DNA from: Anaerolineae bacterium | Lineage (GTDB): Bacteria; Chloroflexota; Anaerolineae; JAFGEY01 | NCBI GenBank assembly: GCA_016929775.1 | Contig: JAFGIE010000266.1 | Location: 1-14,173 of the forward strand | Reading direction: 5' to 3' | Length of the DNA stretch: 14,173 bases | Shown: in pieces, positions 13,829 through 14,173 of the stretch | How positions within the stretch are numbered: position 1 is the stretch's first letter | How the letters are laid out: the number at the start of each line of letters is the position of its first letter | Made by a program: the position numbers and the translations under genes | The notes under the pieces: generated by a model | Seen by the model: only the letters and a program-made list of their open reading frames with translations | What the model was told of the DNA's origin: nothing | Databases searched by the model: none

Positions 13829-14173
13829 CTAGGTGCGCAGCTCGACGATGTCGCCATCCTGGAGGACGTGGTCACGACCGACCATCTGACCGTCGTGCGC
13901 GGCGCTGCCCCAGATGCGGGCCGATTTGAGCTGCTCCAGGAAGTCGCGATGTACTTTGCCCGCCAGCTCCTCGACGGTTGTCCCGCGGGGCAGGACAAAG
14001 GGCGCCTCGAGATCGGGGGGCTGCCCGGGCGGCTTGGAGTAGACGCGGATGATGCCGAGTTGCTCAAACAGGGCACGCTTGAATGCGTCCACGTGCCGAC
14101 CCGTCCTAGTCGAAACGGGGACGATCTGCCACTCGTCGCCAAAGAGCTCCGAGAGCACCTCCACGTCGCCATC
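13829..14173 (-). CDS. DRG/OBG-like GTPase, C-terminal part with TGS domain (5' end outside window)
   Basis: The last 114 residues of a protein whose frame is open to the right edge. The first 35 or so (including [20 protein letters not shown]) match the end of a GTPase domain, where the SA-like motif is VST. Then comes [20 protein letters not shown] and a TGS domain with [39 protein letters not shown]. This order matches DRG-type (developmentally regulated GTP-binding) proteins, best known from archaea and eukaryotes but also found in some bacteria such as Chloroflexota. The nucleotide-binding motifs lie outside the window. The TGS domain probably contacts RNA or the ribosome. The gene ends 21 nt before the promoter of the next unit, with no terminator hairpin visible. 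Confidence 0.85.
   Translation of the reverse strand, partial: DGDVEVLSELFGDEWQIVPVSTRTGRHVDAFKRALFEQLGIIRVYSKPPGQPPDLEAPFVLPRGTTVEELAGKVHRDFLEQLKSARIWGSAAHDGQMVGRDHVLQDGDIVELRT

Noticed and set aside
1..14173. CRISPR, phage, IS or toxin-antitoxin content
   Set aside because: No repeat arrays, terminal inverted repeats with transposase, integrase or paired small genes were seen.

Overview
This GC-rich window looks like chromosomal DNA from a free-living bacterium. Gene content (a DRG/OBG-like TGS GTPase, a PurO-type IMP cyclohydrolase relative, Gfo/Idh/MocA plus NagB-like enzymes, a membrane-fused subtilase) would fit a Chloroflexota-like organism. That placement is inference from gene content, not from a marker gene. 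I see no rRNA, tRNA, CRISPR array, IS element or phage gene.

Layout. A truncated EamA-type transporter runs rightward at the left edge (2-664). Everything else is on the minus strand. At the right edge is the C-terminal end of a TGS-domain GTPase (13829-14173). Just downstream of it, in the minus direction, is a strong promoter: TTGACA, 18 nt, then an extended -10 TGGTACAAT. It has a small palindrome just past the expected transcription start. This promoter reads into ten consecutive minus-strand genes with gaps of -4 to 87 nt, most with a clear Shine-Dalgarno sequence. In transcription order they are: NagB-like sugar-phosphate isomerase/deaminase; Gfo/Idh/MocA oxidoreductase; the FAD, 2Fe-2S and molybdopterin subunits of a xanthine dehydrogenase-type hydroxylase; a helix-hairpin-helix plus RNase H-like exonuclease; a glycerophosphodiester phosphodiesterase with an extra N-terminal domain; a polytopic membrane protein fused to a subtilisin-like protease; a PurO-like IMP cyclohydrolase; and a cytoplasmic-type sulfatase. 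A 13-bp GC-rich hairpin (759-786) separates the sulfatase from the convergent transporter and probably terminates one or both.

How the genes may work together. The clearest module is the three-subunit molybdenum hydroxylase, which retains the Glu and Arg that position purines in xanthine dehydrogenases. Together with a PurO-like protein (FAICAR to IMP), this puts two purine-related activities in one gene run. The NagB-like and Gfo/Idh/MocA enzymes look like a sugar or amino-sugar pair. The sulfatase and phosphodiesterase could release sulfate and phosphate or alcohols from esters. A catabolic or scavenging theme is plausible but unproven, and 87-nt and 86-nt gaps leave room for internal promoters.

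Most unusual items: the roughly 10-TM plus I9-like propeptide plus S8 protease architecture; the phosphodiesterase with an unassigned N-terminal domain; the NagB-like protein lacking the usual catalytic Asp; and the PurO-like protein in a bacterial setting.
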